From assembly GCA_900542355.1 (NCBI GenBank), contig UQNE01000003.1:67001-131000 (forward strand): a stretch of 64,000 bases of DNA, given 5' to 3'. Origin of the DNA: an uncultured Bacteroidales bacterium. GTDB taxonomy: Bacteria > Bacteroidota > Bacteroidia > Bacteroidales > Paludibacteraceae. The notes under the pieces are model-generated. The model made no database searches, was not told the DNA's origin, and worked only from the letters and a program-made list of their open reading frames with translations. The stretch's first letter is position 1. Each line of letters begins with the position of its first letter. A program made the translations under genes and the position numbers. Positions 33,044 through 40,914 of the stretch are shown in pieces.

Positions 33044-34275
33044 TGGTTTATGAGTTAGATATCATGGATAAGTCGAAAAATATATTGGTTTTGCCGGGTA
33101 GTTTGTGGCAAGTCCCTATCGCGAAGAAAATAAAGGCAATGGGGTATAATGTGATAGCGGTTAATCCATATAAGGATTCTCCGGTCTTTGCATATGCTGA
33201 TATTTCTATTCAATCGGATATTTTTAAGCAAGAGAATTATCTGGAGCAAGTTCGGGAGTTGAAACCGGTGGCGGTGGTATCTGATGAGTGTGATATTGCT
33301 ACCGAATTAGTTGCAGAGTTAGCGGAGAAATTTGGGGCGCGTTCACAGACTATTCCTATGGCTCAACTCTATACAAATAAGGTGAAGATGAGAGAATTTT
33401 TGCGTGAGCATAATCTGCCATATCCTTCATTTCAAATCTGTTATACATTGGAAGATGCTTTAGATTTCTTTCGTGAGTTGAACAAACCAATGGTGATTAA
33501 ACCGATTGATAGTAATAGCAGTCACGGTGTATTTACAATTCATAACGAAAATGAGTTAAGGTCTCATTTTGATGAGGCACTTTCTTTTTCGCGAACGGAT
33601 AAGGCTGTGATATGTGAGCAGTATATAGTGGGGACGGAGTTTACCGTAGATGGTATAAAAACGGAGACAGGACATACTTGTTTGGCTATTTCTGAAAAAA
33701 AACACTATACTTATAATGAGAATATCGCTTATGAGTTGTTTTTCTCGCACGAAAATCCCAACTATGATTACAATCGCTTACGTGAAATAAATGATAGGTA
33801 TGTCGAATTGAGCGGGCTTGCTTTTGGTTTGACTCACGCAGAGTATAAGTATGAGGATGGTGAGTTTTATTTGATTGAAATAGGTGCGCGGGGCGGTGGT
33901 AATTTAATATCTGCGGATATAGTGCCTTGTATGTCCGGATATGATAATTACGAAGCCTTTATAAAAATGGCATTGGGTGAAGGTGTGCAAAGACAACCAC
34001 GGGTAGATGAAACATTATGGAGTCGTTGTGCCGTATTGGAGTTTTTTGATGCTCCGGGTAAAGGAGGAATAGTAACACGCATAGAGGGGGAGGATTTTCT
34101 TAAAAACAATAGTCAGATATTGTCTTATAAGTTGAATTTCAAAATAGGAGATAGGATTTTACCTGCCAAATCGGACGCAGCGCGTATCGGGTTTTATATA
34201 GCCTATGCCGATAATCGCGACGAATTATTGCGTTTGATGGAAGAAATACAAGAAAAAGTGAAATTTATTTACTAA
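33043..34275 (+). CDS. ATP-grasp ligase
   Basis: 410 residues (403 if started at the ATG at 33064, which precedes KNILVLPGSLWQ). N-terminal Rossmann-like part; the ATP-grasp core has KPMVIKPIDSNSSHGV (about 149-164), a EQYIVGTEFTVDG loop and the metal site FYLIEIGARGGGN (about 281-293). The family forms amide, thioester or carboxyl-phosphate bonds using ATP and a carboxylic acid. Between a sugar aminotransferase and an adenylate-forming enzyme it could attach an amino acid or another acid to an aminosugar, which is inference. Clearly AT-richer than the gene before it. Confidence 0.85.
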   Translation: MVYELDIMDKSKNILVLPGSLWQVPIAKKIKAMGYNVIAVNPYKDSPVFAYADISIQSDIFKQENYLEQVRELKPVAVVSDECDIATELVAELAEKFGARSQTIPMAQLYTNKVKMREFLREHNLPYPSFQICYTLEDALDFFRELNKPMVIKPIDSNSSHGVFTIHNENELRSHFDEALSFSRTDKAVICEQYIVGTEFTVDGIKTETGHTCLAISEKKHYTYNENIAYELFFSHENPNYDYNRLREINDRYVELSGLAFGLTHAEYKYEDGEFYLIEIGARGGGNLISADIVPCMSGYDNYEAFIKMALGEGVQRQPRVDETLWSRCAVLEFFDAPGKGGIVTRIEGEDFLKNNSQILSYKLNFKIGDRILPAKSDAARIGFYIAYADNRDELLRLMEEIQEKVKFIY

Positions 34276-34281
34276 GAATTT

Positions 34282-34935
34282 ATGGAAGATATTAAAAACA
34301 AAATTATTGATTACATCCGTCGCAATCGCGTTTGTACGACGGAAGTTGCTGATTGTTTAGGTAAAACAGGAGTATTGGAAAATGTAATGCCTATTAACCG
34401 TGGGCATTTCAAAGTTGGTAATGTGAAGTGGGTGTATGCAAATGCGGAATCTAATTGGAATGTGCATGAGCAAATTGTTTCCACACAAGAGGATGATGTG
34501 GTGTTCATAGAGGCATTCGATTGTAAGCATCGTGCTATTATTGGTGAATTGGTGAGCAAATATATTCTTTTGTATCGACAAGCGTCTGCCATTATCTGTA
34601 ATGCAAAGTTTCGTGACGCAGGAGCCTTAATTCGGGAAAATTATCCGATTTGGTGTACCGGTTTCACTCCGGTGGGGTGTTTTAATACAAAACCCGAATG
34701 TGATTTGGAGGTATCGGTTAAGAATGAGCATTTGGATAAATACGATGGTGCTATTGCTGTCTGTGACGATTGTGGGGTGGTGATTATACCAAAAGAATTT
34801 CATACGGAAGATTTTTATCAGAAACTTGTGAAAATAGAAGAACAGGAAGATATCTGGTTTAGCCGTTTGGACCATTACAAAGAGAATACCTTTGAAATTG
34901 TTTGCTTGAAAAAATACCTGACAGAAGATAAATAA
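34282..34935 (+). CDS. RraA-like aldolase/demethylmenaquinone methyltransferase-fold protein
   Basis: 217 residues, the usual length. The RraA/HMG-aldolase core is visible: GELVSKYILLYRQASAIICN followed by the conserved FRDAGALIRENYPIW and CTGFTPVG (about 93-132), where relatives use the Arg-Asp pair to bind metal and an oxo acid. An N-terminal helix-turn-helix-like stretch (CTTEVADCLGKTG) is also normal for the family. Known relatives cleave 4-hydroxy-4-methyl-2-oxoglutarate or inhibit RNase E. Here it is embedded in a glycan cassette, so it may make or remove a branched or 2-oxo acid building block. Function inferred. Confidence 0.75.
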   Translation: MEDIKNKIIDYIRRNRVCTTEVADCLGKTGVLENVMPINRGHFKVGNVKWVYANAESNWNVHEQIVSTQEDDVVFIEAFDCKHRAIIGELVSKYILLYRQASAIICNAKFRDAGALIRENYPIWCTGFTPVGCFNTKPECDLEVSVKNEHLDKYDGAIAVCDDCGVVIIPKEFHTEDFYQKLVKIEEQEDIWFSRLDHYKENTFEIVCLKKYLTEDK

Positions 34936-34948
34936 AAAATACAAATAT

Positions 34949-36250
34949 ATGTCTGAAAGAGATACTAAATATGCCGCTTTTGTCAAACAAGATAAGGAAA
35001 ATAATCTTGGGCGGTTGGTGAACGCATGTAACGAGTTGAAATATCTGTTGGATAATCCGATTGCCAATAAGGTGTTTGCCGAGCATTATCAAAATGAGAT
35101 ATTAACTTATGCCACATCTTTTTCTCCTTTCTACAAACAATATGAGGGGTTCAAATCTTTGCAAGATTTTCCGATTTTGACAAAAGCAGACTTAAAATTG
35201 CATTGGGGGGAAATCGCTGTAAATCAATGCTTTACATGGGGGGGCTGCGCTAAATATACCTCGGGATCTACCGGCACTCCATTCAAAATGATTTTGGATA
35301 AATACAAGCATGCACGATGGATAGCGGGGAATAAAGTGTTTCGTGAAAATGTGGGGGTAAAATCGCATGAAAAAACGTATTTTGTGTCGGGTACTATCAG
35401 AGATAGACAAATCCCCCAAGAGCGTATGGATAGAGATAATGTGTACTACATTATGATGCCATATATTGACGATGGTGTCTTGTCCAAATTGGTATCCGAT
35501 ATGGTTAATGATGAGGTCCGTACATTAACTGCTATGGCTTCTATTTATGATAAAATAGCAAGATGGATTAGAGATGGAAAAGCACCTGAATGGACGGGAA
35601 ATCTGATTGCATTATTTTCAGTGTCGGAACCATTGAAGGAATCAACACGAAAAATAGTGTCAGAGTATTTCCGTTGTCCAATATATGTATTCTATGCCAA
35701 TGAAGAAAATGGAGTACTTGCCGTAGAAGATGGTTCCGGATTGGGATGTCGCGCCAATGATGTGGATTACACATTGGAAGTCCTTAAAATGGATAGGGAC
35801 GAACCGGCAGAGGACGGCGAAATTGGGCGTTTGGTTATTACGGACTATTTCAACAAGGCTTTTCCTGTTATTCGCTATGAAAACGGAGATTTGGTATCTG
35901 TTAAACATTTGCCCGATGGACGGTTGTATATCACGGAAATTTTAGGTCGCTTGGTAGATACGCTGTACACCACAGATGGTAGAATAGTACACTATTTTGA
36001 TGGTATTTCTTTTATGGAGGAGTTTTTGGATATTCAGCAATTTCAACTCATACAAGAAAGTTATCATCAGTTTACATGGGTGCTTAATACGCAAAATCAT
36101 ATGTATGAAGATAGAATAGTGGATTATTGTAAAAAACTGTTTGGAATGGATAGTGAATGGAGATTTAAATATGTAGATGAGATACCAAAATTACAGAGTG
36201 GTAAATCGCGTATGACGGTTTGTCGTATTCCGGAAAAGATGCAGTCTTGA
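34949..36250 (+). CDS. PaaK/CapK-like adenylate-forming enzyme
   Basis: 433 residues in the ANL superfamily. The P-loop YTSGSTGTPFKM lies near residue 103, the acyl-adenylate motif YANEENG near 250, and DLVSVKHLPDGRLYITEILGR near 310-330 includes the conserved Asp/Arg region. Members activate carboxylic acids as AMP esters; CapK-type members are typical of capsule loci. It could activate the acid later transferred to an aminosugar by the downstream GNAT protein or the ATP-grasp ligase. A G7 tract is present at 35238-35244. Start fixed by the 13-bp gap after the RraA-like gene. Confidence 0.85.
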   Translation: MSERDTKYAAFVKQDKENNLGRLVNACNELKYLLDNPIANKVFAEHYQNEILTYATSFSPFYKQYEGFKSLQDFPILTKADLKLHWGEIAVNQCFTWGGCAKYTSGSTGTPFKMILDKYKHARWIAGNKVFRENVGVKSHEKTYFVSGTIRDRQIPQERMDRDNVYYIMMPYIDDGVLSKLVSDMVNDEVRTLTAMASIYDKIARWIRDGKAPEWTGNLIALFSVSEPLKESTRKIVSEYFRCPIYVFYANEENGVLAVEDGSGLGCRANDVDYTLEVLKMDRDEPAEDGEIGRLVITDYFNKAFPVIRYENGDLVSVKHLPDGRLYITEILGRLVDTLYTTDGRIVHYFDGISFMEEFLDIQQFQLIQESYHQFTWVLNTQNHMYEDRIVDYCKKLFGMDSEWRFKYVDEIPKLQSGKSRMTVCRIPEKMQS

Positions 36251-36254
36251 TAAC

Positions 36255-36692
36255 ATGAATATAACCATTGGTAAGATAACTCCGGAGCGGTTATTGCAAC
36301 ATTATAAGGATTGCAATATGCCTATTGCCGGGGTGGATATGCGGCAACATTCTGAAAAGTTGTGTGCATTGGCAACAATGATTCTCGTCTATACGGCAGA
36401 TGAGAATCTTGTTGGTCTTTGTGCCTGCTATATGAACGACTACAATACCCAAACCGCCTATATTACCCATATTGCAATATCTTCGGAGTATCGTGGAAAG
36501 GGCTATGGAAAACAATTGTTGGAAAAGACAATAGCCATTGCGCAAGAACACGGTTTTCAAAAACTTAATTTAGAAGTTCTTAAAACAAATCTGCCTGCTC
36601 TTGCTCTCTATCAATCCCACGATTTTACCATTATCGAAGACCGCAACACCAAGTATTTAATGTCCTTACATCTTGCTGACAAGAGTGGGTGA
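36255..36692 (+). CDS. GNAT-family N-acetyltransferase
   Basis: 145 residues with the acyl-CoA-binding motif AISSEYRGKGYGKQLLEK (about 75-92) and a conserved NLPALALYQSHDF near the C-terminus. It could acylate the amino group introduced by the DegT enzyme four genes upstream. Spacing of 4 bp to the PaaK-like gene indicates one operon. The C-terminal residues (DKSG) and the stop codon are formed by the first unit of the GGTGATTA composite repeat, which suggests that the repeat has replaced the original gene end. Confidence 0.88.
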   Translation: MNITIGKITPERLLQHYKDCNMPIAGVDMRQHSEKLCALATMILVYTADENLVGLCACYMNDYNTQTAYITHIAISSEYRGKGYGKQLLEKTIAIAQEHGFQKLNLEVLKTNLPALALYQSHDFTIIEDRNTKYLMSLHLADKSG

Positions 36693-36727
36693 TTAGTGGG
36701 TGATTAGTAGGTGATTCCTGATACCTT
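36685..36727 (+). repeat. GGTGATTA composite repeat, copy 2
   Basis: Three tandem units GGGTGATTAGT, GGGTGATTAGT and AGGTGATTCC followed by TGATACCTTGCCG. The first unit supplies the GNAT stop codon. Close match to 19497-19530. Confidence 0.8.
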
Positions 36728-36768
36728 GCCGTATGAATGTCGAATACACACCTTCGAATACAAATAAA

Positions 36769-36800
36769 TTTGTATTTTTAAGAAAAATTTCGTACCTTTG
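36769..36800 (+). promoter_or_regulatory. Promoter of the second 140-aa gene
   Basis: TTTG at 36769-36772, spacer 20 nt, TACCTTTG at 36793-36800. Followed by TAGCC as in the RhuM promoter at 19627. Confidence 0.75.
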
Positions 36801-36837
36801 TAGCCTGTAAAACTTATGTCTTATACGCAGTTCAGTT

Positions 36838-37266
36838 ATGAGCAGAGTAAAACTATCCGACCCCGTAGCGAGTCTTCAAGGTAAAATCTCACAAAAAGGA
36901 GAAACTATTTTCCGTTGCAAACAATACCGTGACGAACGAGGCAATGTCATTGCCACAGGCCCGCAAGAAGCGTATGTCGTAGCCAATCCGCGCGACCGCA
37001 AGAAGAATCCGCCCACGCCCGCAGAGCAACGTCATATTGACTTGTTTGCCGAGGCAAGTCGCCGCACAACTATCGAGATAGCCTCCGATTCTCCTCGCCG
37101 TGCATATTGGGAACAGCGTTTCCAAGCCCAACTCATGCACCCCGAGCACATCAATCCCGATGACCCCACATCGCCACGCCGCAAAACCTACCACCAACTC
37201 AACACCTTCGTCCGCACCACTATCTACAACGAACTTAAGAAAAAGACCGATGATATATCAGTATGA
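36838..37266 (+). CDS. 140-residue protein of unknown function, paralogue B
   Basis: 142 residues, highly similar to the protein at 20791 through blocks GETIFRCKQYRDER, GPQEAYVVANPRDRKKNPP and SPRRAYWEQRFQAQL. Hydrophilic, basic, no membrane segment. GC-rich compared with its neighbours on both sides. It has its own promoter and is bordered upstream by the same composite repeat as the RhuM/paralogue A unit. Function unknown. Confidence 0.7.
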   Translation: MSRVKLSDPVASLQGKISQKGETIFRCKQYRDERGNVIATGPQEAYVVANPRDRKKNPPTPAEQRHIDLFAEASRRTTIEIASDSPRRAYWEQRFQAQLMHPEHINPDDPTSPRRKTYHQLNTFVRTTIYNELKKKTDDISV

Positions 37267-37302
37267 ATTGAAATATATCTTTCCGCAAATACCCCCAAAT
37301 GC

Positions 37303-37332
37303 TTGTATAAATGAAATAAAATAGTACCTTTG
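37303..37332 (+). promoter_or_regulatory. Promoter of the GT2 gene at 37449
   Basis: TTGT at 37303-37306 and TACCTTTG at 37325-37332, spacer 18 nt. Confidence 0.65.
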
Positions 37333-37448
37333 TCGCGTTAATAAACCGGCTTATATAGGGGACTATATTCTAAGTTGCCGCATAAATGATATCAACATAA
37401 AAGTAAGCAGAATAATCAACCCCAAAGTAGTGTAATAGAAGTATAATT

Positions 37449-38471
37449 ATGGAGCAAAATAACACTCAACCCCTCGTCGCCATCAAGTGCTTTGTGTACA
37501 ATCATGAGCCGTATTTGCGTGATTGTCTTGAAGGCTTTGTGATACAGCAAACCGAATTTCCTTTCGTGGCTATCGTCCACGATGATGCCTCAACGGACAA
37601 ATCCGCCGACATCATCCGTGAGTATGCAACAAAGTACCCCAACATCATAAAACCCATCTACGAAACGGAGAACCAGTACTCTAAATCGGACGGCTCTCTC
37701 GGTCGTGTAATGAATTCCGCCATTGATGCCACGGGTGCCAAATACGTTGCCATGTGTGAAGGCGATGACTATTGGACCGACCCCCGCAAACTTCAAAAGC
37801 AAGTTGATTTCCTCGAAACCCATCCCGACTACTCTATGGTTTGTGGAAGATATGTTCGATATTGGCAGAACTATGGTAAGTTTGATATCAATGATAATTT
37901 TTCTTTCTTATTCCCTCACAATGAGCCAATTGCAGATTTTACCTTAGAAGCCTTTCCTTGGATACCACAAGTATTGACCGTAATGTATAGATGTTCCCTT
38001 GTAGAGACACTAAATCATACATTTTATAGAAAACTAAAATATCATTATGATGTACCTTGGTTGTATGCAGTAATGCGTAGTGCTAAAATAGCCATTTTTA
38101 ATCAGGTCATGGGAATTTATAGAAAACATGACGGAGGTATATATTCCAGTTTGACGGGCTGTAAAGGTACACAAAAGATGGTTGATACATACTGTGATAT
38201 ATATAGAAATGACCCTACGGAACAAATTAGGGAACTGCTTGAGTATTCATTATGGCAGTATGGATATCAATATGTAAAATACGAAAATAGGTTAGACATT
38301 CACACGGTTATATCTACTTACAAACTATATAGAGATGTATCAACATCTAACAAACGATATAAGTATTGTTTGAGGCTTGTGCGTGCCTACACACTGAGAA
38401 TTATCAAACGACCATATTTACATCCGCAGTCTATTGTGCCGAAATTATCAGACTTAAAGGATACTATATAA
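37449..38471 (+). CDS. Glycosyltransferase family 2, mosaic gene
   Basis: 340 residues: VAIKCFVYNHEPYLRDCLEGF, VAIVHDDASTDKS (about 39-51), the metal site CEGDDYWTDPRKLQKQVDF (about 99-117) and YRKHDGG in the C-terminal part. Up to about 37840 the DNA is GC-rich with C-ending codons; after that it becomes AT-rich. The conserved donor-binding half and the variable acceptor half therefore seem to have different origins, as in the ABC ATPase gene. It heads a run of four or more codirectional glycan genes. Confidence 0.88.
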   Translation: MEQNNTQPLVAIKCFVYNHEPYLRDCLEGFVIQQTEFPFVAIVHDDASTDKSADIIREYATKYPNIIKPIYETENQYSKSDGSLGRVMNSAIDATGAKYVAMCEGDDYWTDPRKLQKQVDFLETHPDYSMVCGRYVRYWQNYGKFDINDNFSFLFPHNEPIADFTLEAFPWIPQVLTVMYRCSLVETLNHTFYRKLKYHYDVPWLYAVMRSAKIAIFNQVMGIYRKHDGGIYSSLTGCKGTQKMVDTYCDIYRNDPTEQIRELLEYSLWQYGYQYVKYENRLDIHTVISTYKLYRDVSTSNKRYKYCLRLVRAYTLRIIKRPYLHPQSIVPKLSDLKDTI

Positions 38472-38478
38472 TAAGTAT

Positions 38479-39090
38479 ATGGAGGGAAAGATTATCGAAA
38501 TAATGTCCTTATTGCTACATCCGAGACGATTTTGGCATCTGAAATCATTGTGGTATGATTTGTATGTAGCAAACAAAAACGGAAATAAGGTGTATATTGC
38601 CGATAGTGCGGATTGTTTTGCAGTACATATTCAATGCATAGGTAAAGGTAATCGGGTAATTTTGCGAAAAGGTTGTTTCCACGGGGTTGATATCTTATGC
38701 CATGGTAATAATGGTACAATAGAAATAGAAGAAGGGGTAGTGATTAATGCGTTTCCAAATAGGCGGACTACCCTTTCCGTAATTGGAGAAACGGCACTCA
38801 CCATAGGAACAAATTGTTTAATTTCGGATTCGGTTACTATGCAAACTTCTGACTACCATAAGGTGTATGATACAAAATCTGGAATTTTACAAAATCCGGA
38901 TGCAAATATATGTATTGGGCATAATTGTTGGATAGGGAATAGAGTTACCATCAACAAAGGAGTTGTCATATCGCCCCATTGTGTTGTCGGAAACTGTAGT
39001 GTATTAACTAAAGTTTTTGATGAATCTAATGTTGTCATAGCGGGAAATCCTGCGCAAATAAAGAAAAGAAATATCAGATGGAGTTATTAA
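38479..39090 (+). CDS. Left-handed beta-helix (hexapeptide) acyltransferase
   Basis: 203 residues. The C-terminal half shows hexapeptide periodicity (IGHNCWIGNRVTINKGVVI, SPHCVVGNCSVLTKVF) and ends with the characteristic IAGNPAQIKKRNI. A catalytic-type His is present in the TSDYHKVYD loop. Related enzymes O-acetylate sugars using acetyl-CoA. Seven bp after the GT2 gene and 10 bp before the GT32-type gene, so it probably decorates the same glycan. Confidence 0.85.
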   Translation: MEGKIIEIMSLLLHPRRFWHLKSLWYDLYVANKNGNKVYIADSADCFAVHIQCIGKGNRVILRKGCFHGVDILCHGNNGTIEIEEGVVINAFPNRRTTLSVIGETALTIGTNCLISDSVTMQTSDYHKVYDTKSGILQNPDANICIGHNCWIGNRVTINKGVVISPHCVVGNCSVLTKVFDESNVVIAGNPAQIKKRNIRWSY

Positions 39091-39100
39091 TAGTCTAATT

Positions 39101-39871
39101 ATGATACCTAAGATAATTCATTATTGTTGGTATGGTTGTCAGCCGTTACCTCATGAAGTAGAAACTTGCATCGCTTCGTGGCGCAAGTTCTGTCCCGATT
39201 ATACTATCAAGCGTTGGGATGAAACCAACTCGCCTATGGATAAACCTTGGATGAAACAGGCATTCAAACATCGTAAATGGGCATTTATGGCAGACTATTG
39301 TCGTTTCTATGCTTTGTATAAAGAAGGTGGAATCTATATGGATACGGATATGTTGCTTAAACAGGGATTAGATATCTTTCTCAATGATTCTTTCTTTATG
39401 GGCGAACAAGATGCCCTTAGTATTGCAGCAGGTATTATTGGGGCGGAACAAAGACATCCGTATCTTAAACATATCTTGGATTATTATGATTCAATTTCGT
39501 TTGATGTGGTCAGTCCACCAATCATCACGCATATTCTTACTGCATTGTTGGAGAAAGACGGCTATGTGTATGAAGATAAGTTGCAGCGTCTCTCCAATGG
39601 TATTGTGTTGTATCCGACAGAGTATTTCTATCCTATTCATTATACAAAACCGTTTGAATTTGATGATATAGATAGATATTGCACCCATGATACCTATGGT
39701 GTACACCTATGGAATAAATCGTGGTCTTCTGAATTTGACTTGTTGGAGAAGAGGCAATACAAAGAAGGTTTCAAAATGATGTTTGGTCATATACGTTCTA
39801 CACCTTTACTTCCATTTAAGTACTATAAAAAGGCTGTTAAATACATTTTACGTTTTTTATTTTGCCTATGA
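39101..39871 (+). CDS. Glycosyltransferase family 32-like (DXD sugar-binding)
   Basis: 256 residues: PKIIHYCWYGCQPLP at the start, then WAFMADYCRFYALYKEGGI and the DXD motif YMDTDMLL (about 84-91). This is the capsular/OCH1-type fold that uses UDP- or GDP-sugars. The stop overlaps the next start (ATGA). Specificity unknown. Confidence 0.88.
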   Translation: MIPKIIHYCWYGCQPLPHEVETCIASWRKFCPDYTIKRWDETNSPMDKPWMKQAFKHRKWAFMADYCRFYALYKEGGIYMDTDMLLKQGLDIFLNDSFFMGEQDALSIAAGIIGAEQRHPYLKHILDYYDSISFDVVSPPIITHILTALLEKDGYVYEDKLQRLSNGIVLYPTEYFYPIHYTKPFEFDDIDRYCTHDTYGVHLWNKSWSSEFDLLEKRQYKEGFKMMFGHIRSTPLLPFKYYKKAVKYILRFLFCL

Positions 39872-40854
39872 AGATACCTCTCCTCATCGTTATGCTCCCG
39901 GTTCGCAATGAAGCATGGGTTTTGCACGCTTTCTTGCGTGCGACTTCGCTGTGGGCAGACTATATCATTGTTGCCGACCAAATGTCCACAGATGGTAGTC
40001 GTGCCATTTATCCTCAATATGAAAAAGTTATCCTTATTGACAATAAAAACCCCAATTTTAATGAGGCGGAACGACAAACAATGTTGGTGGCTAAAGCACG
40101 TGAAGTGGCTGCGGGGCGAGATTGTATTCTTTTCGGTTTGGATGCAGATGAGATATTGCAAGCGGATTGGCAGACAACTAACGACGGAAAACATATTTTG
40201 AATTCCGTTCCAGGCGATGTATTTTGGTTTAAGTGGGCGCAACTCGCTCCTGATAAAAAGCACTATGGTGATTCTGCTTTCTATCCTTGGATGTTTCATG
40301 ATGATGGTGTGGAGCCGCATGGCAACTATGTGCGCAATATGCATAGTATGCGTATTCCTTATCCAATAGGTGAAAAACAAATGTATTATGTCAATGATTT
40401 TCGTGTTCTCCATTGTGGTCTATTAGATGCCGAACGCATTGCGGCAAAAAATCGTTTTTACCAATTTGTAGATTGGGAACTGAATCATCGTAATCCGATT
40501 GCATTATCGCGTTCTTATGCCGCCCATTGCAAGAGTTGCCAAACCTATGATACTCGGTTTATGCTCACGGATAATATGTTTGCTTTCCCTTTTGACTTCT
40601 GGGATAGTATAGAGATTGGTGCCACACATACATGGTTTGACGATTACGTTGCCGAGCGTCTCTCGCGTTATCCGAAATCCGTCCTGCGCAAGTTGGATAT
40701 TTGGGACGAAGATTTTGTAAAATACTATCACTTGCAAGACCCTCGCCGTAAATTAGACCGTCTTATCCATACTTATTTGCATCGGACTAATCCCAATAAG
40801 CACACTATGCCCATTCGTATGTTTGATAAAATTCTTCGTATGGTGTATAAGTGA
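39868..40854 (+). CDS. Glycosyltransferase family 2-like
   Basis: 328 residues from the ATG at 39868, which overlaps the previous stop as ATGA; an ATG six bases upstream is possible. It starts PLLIVMLPVRNEAWVLHAFL, with IIVADQMSTDGS (about 34-45) and the metal-binding LFGLDADEIL (about 92-101). The domain after it differs from the other GT2 proteins here and contains several His and Trp residues. Composition is moderately AT-rich. Donor unknown. Confidence 0.85.
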   Translation: MKIPLLIVMLPVRNEAWVLHAFLRATSLWADYIIVADQMSTDGSRAIYPQYEKVILIDNKNPNFNEAERQTMLVAKAREVAAGRDCILFGLDADEILQADWQTTNDGKHILNSVPGDVFWFKWAQLAPDKKHYGDSAFYPWMFHDDGVEPHGNYVRNMHSMRIPYPIGEKQMYYVNDFRVLHCGLLDAERIAAKNRFYQFVDWELNHRNPIALSRSYAAHCKSCQTYDTRFMLTDNMFAFPFDFWDSIEIGATHTWFDDYVAERLSRYPKSVLRKLDIWDEDFVKYYHLQDPRRKLDRLIHTYLHRTNPNKHTMPIRMFDKILRMVYK

Positions 40855-40914
40855 GACTTCATAGTGTCTATATTGATAAAAGCAATATAAGATGATTTAG
40901 TGATACGATAATAT

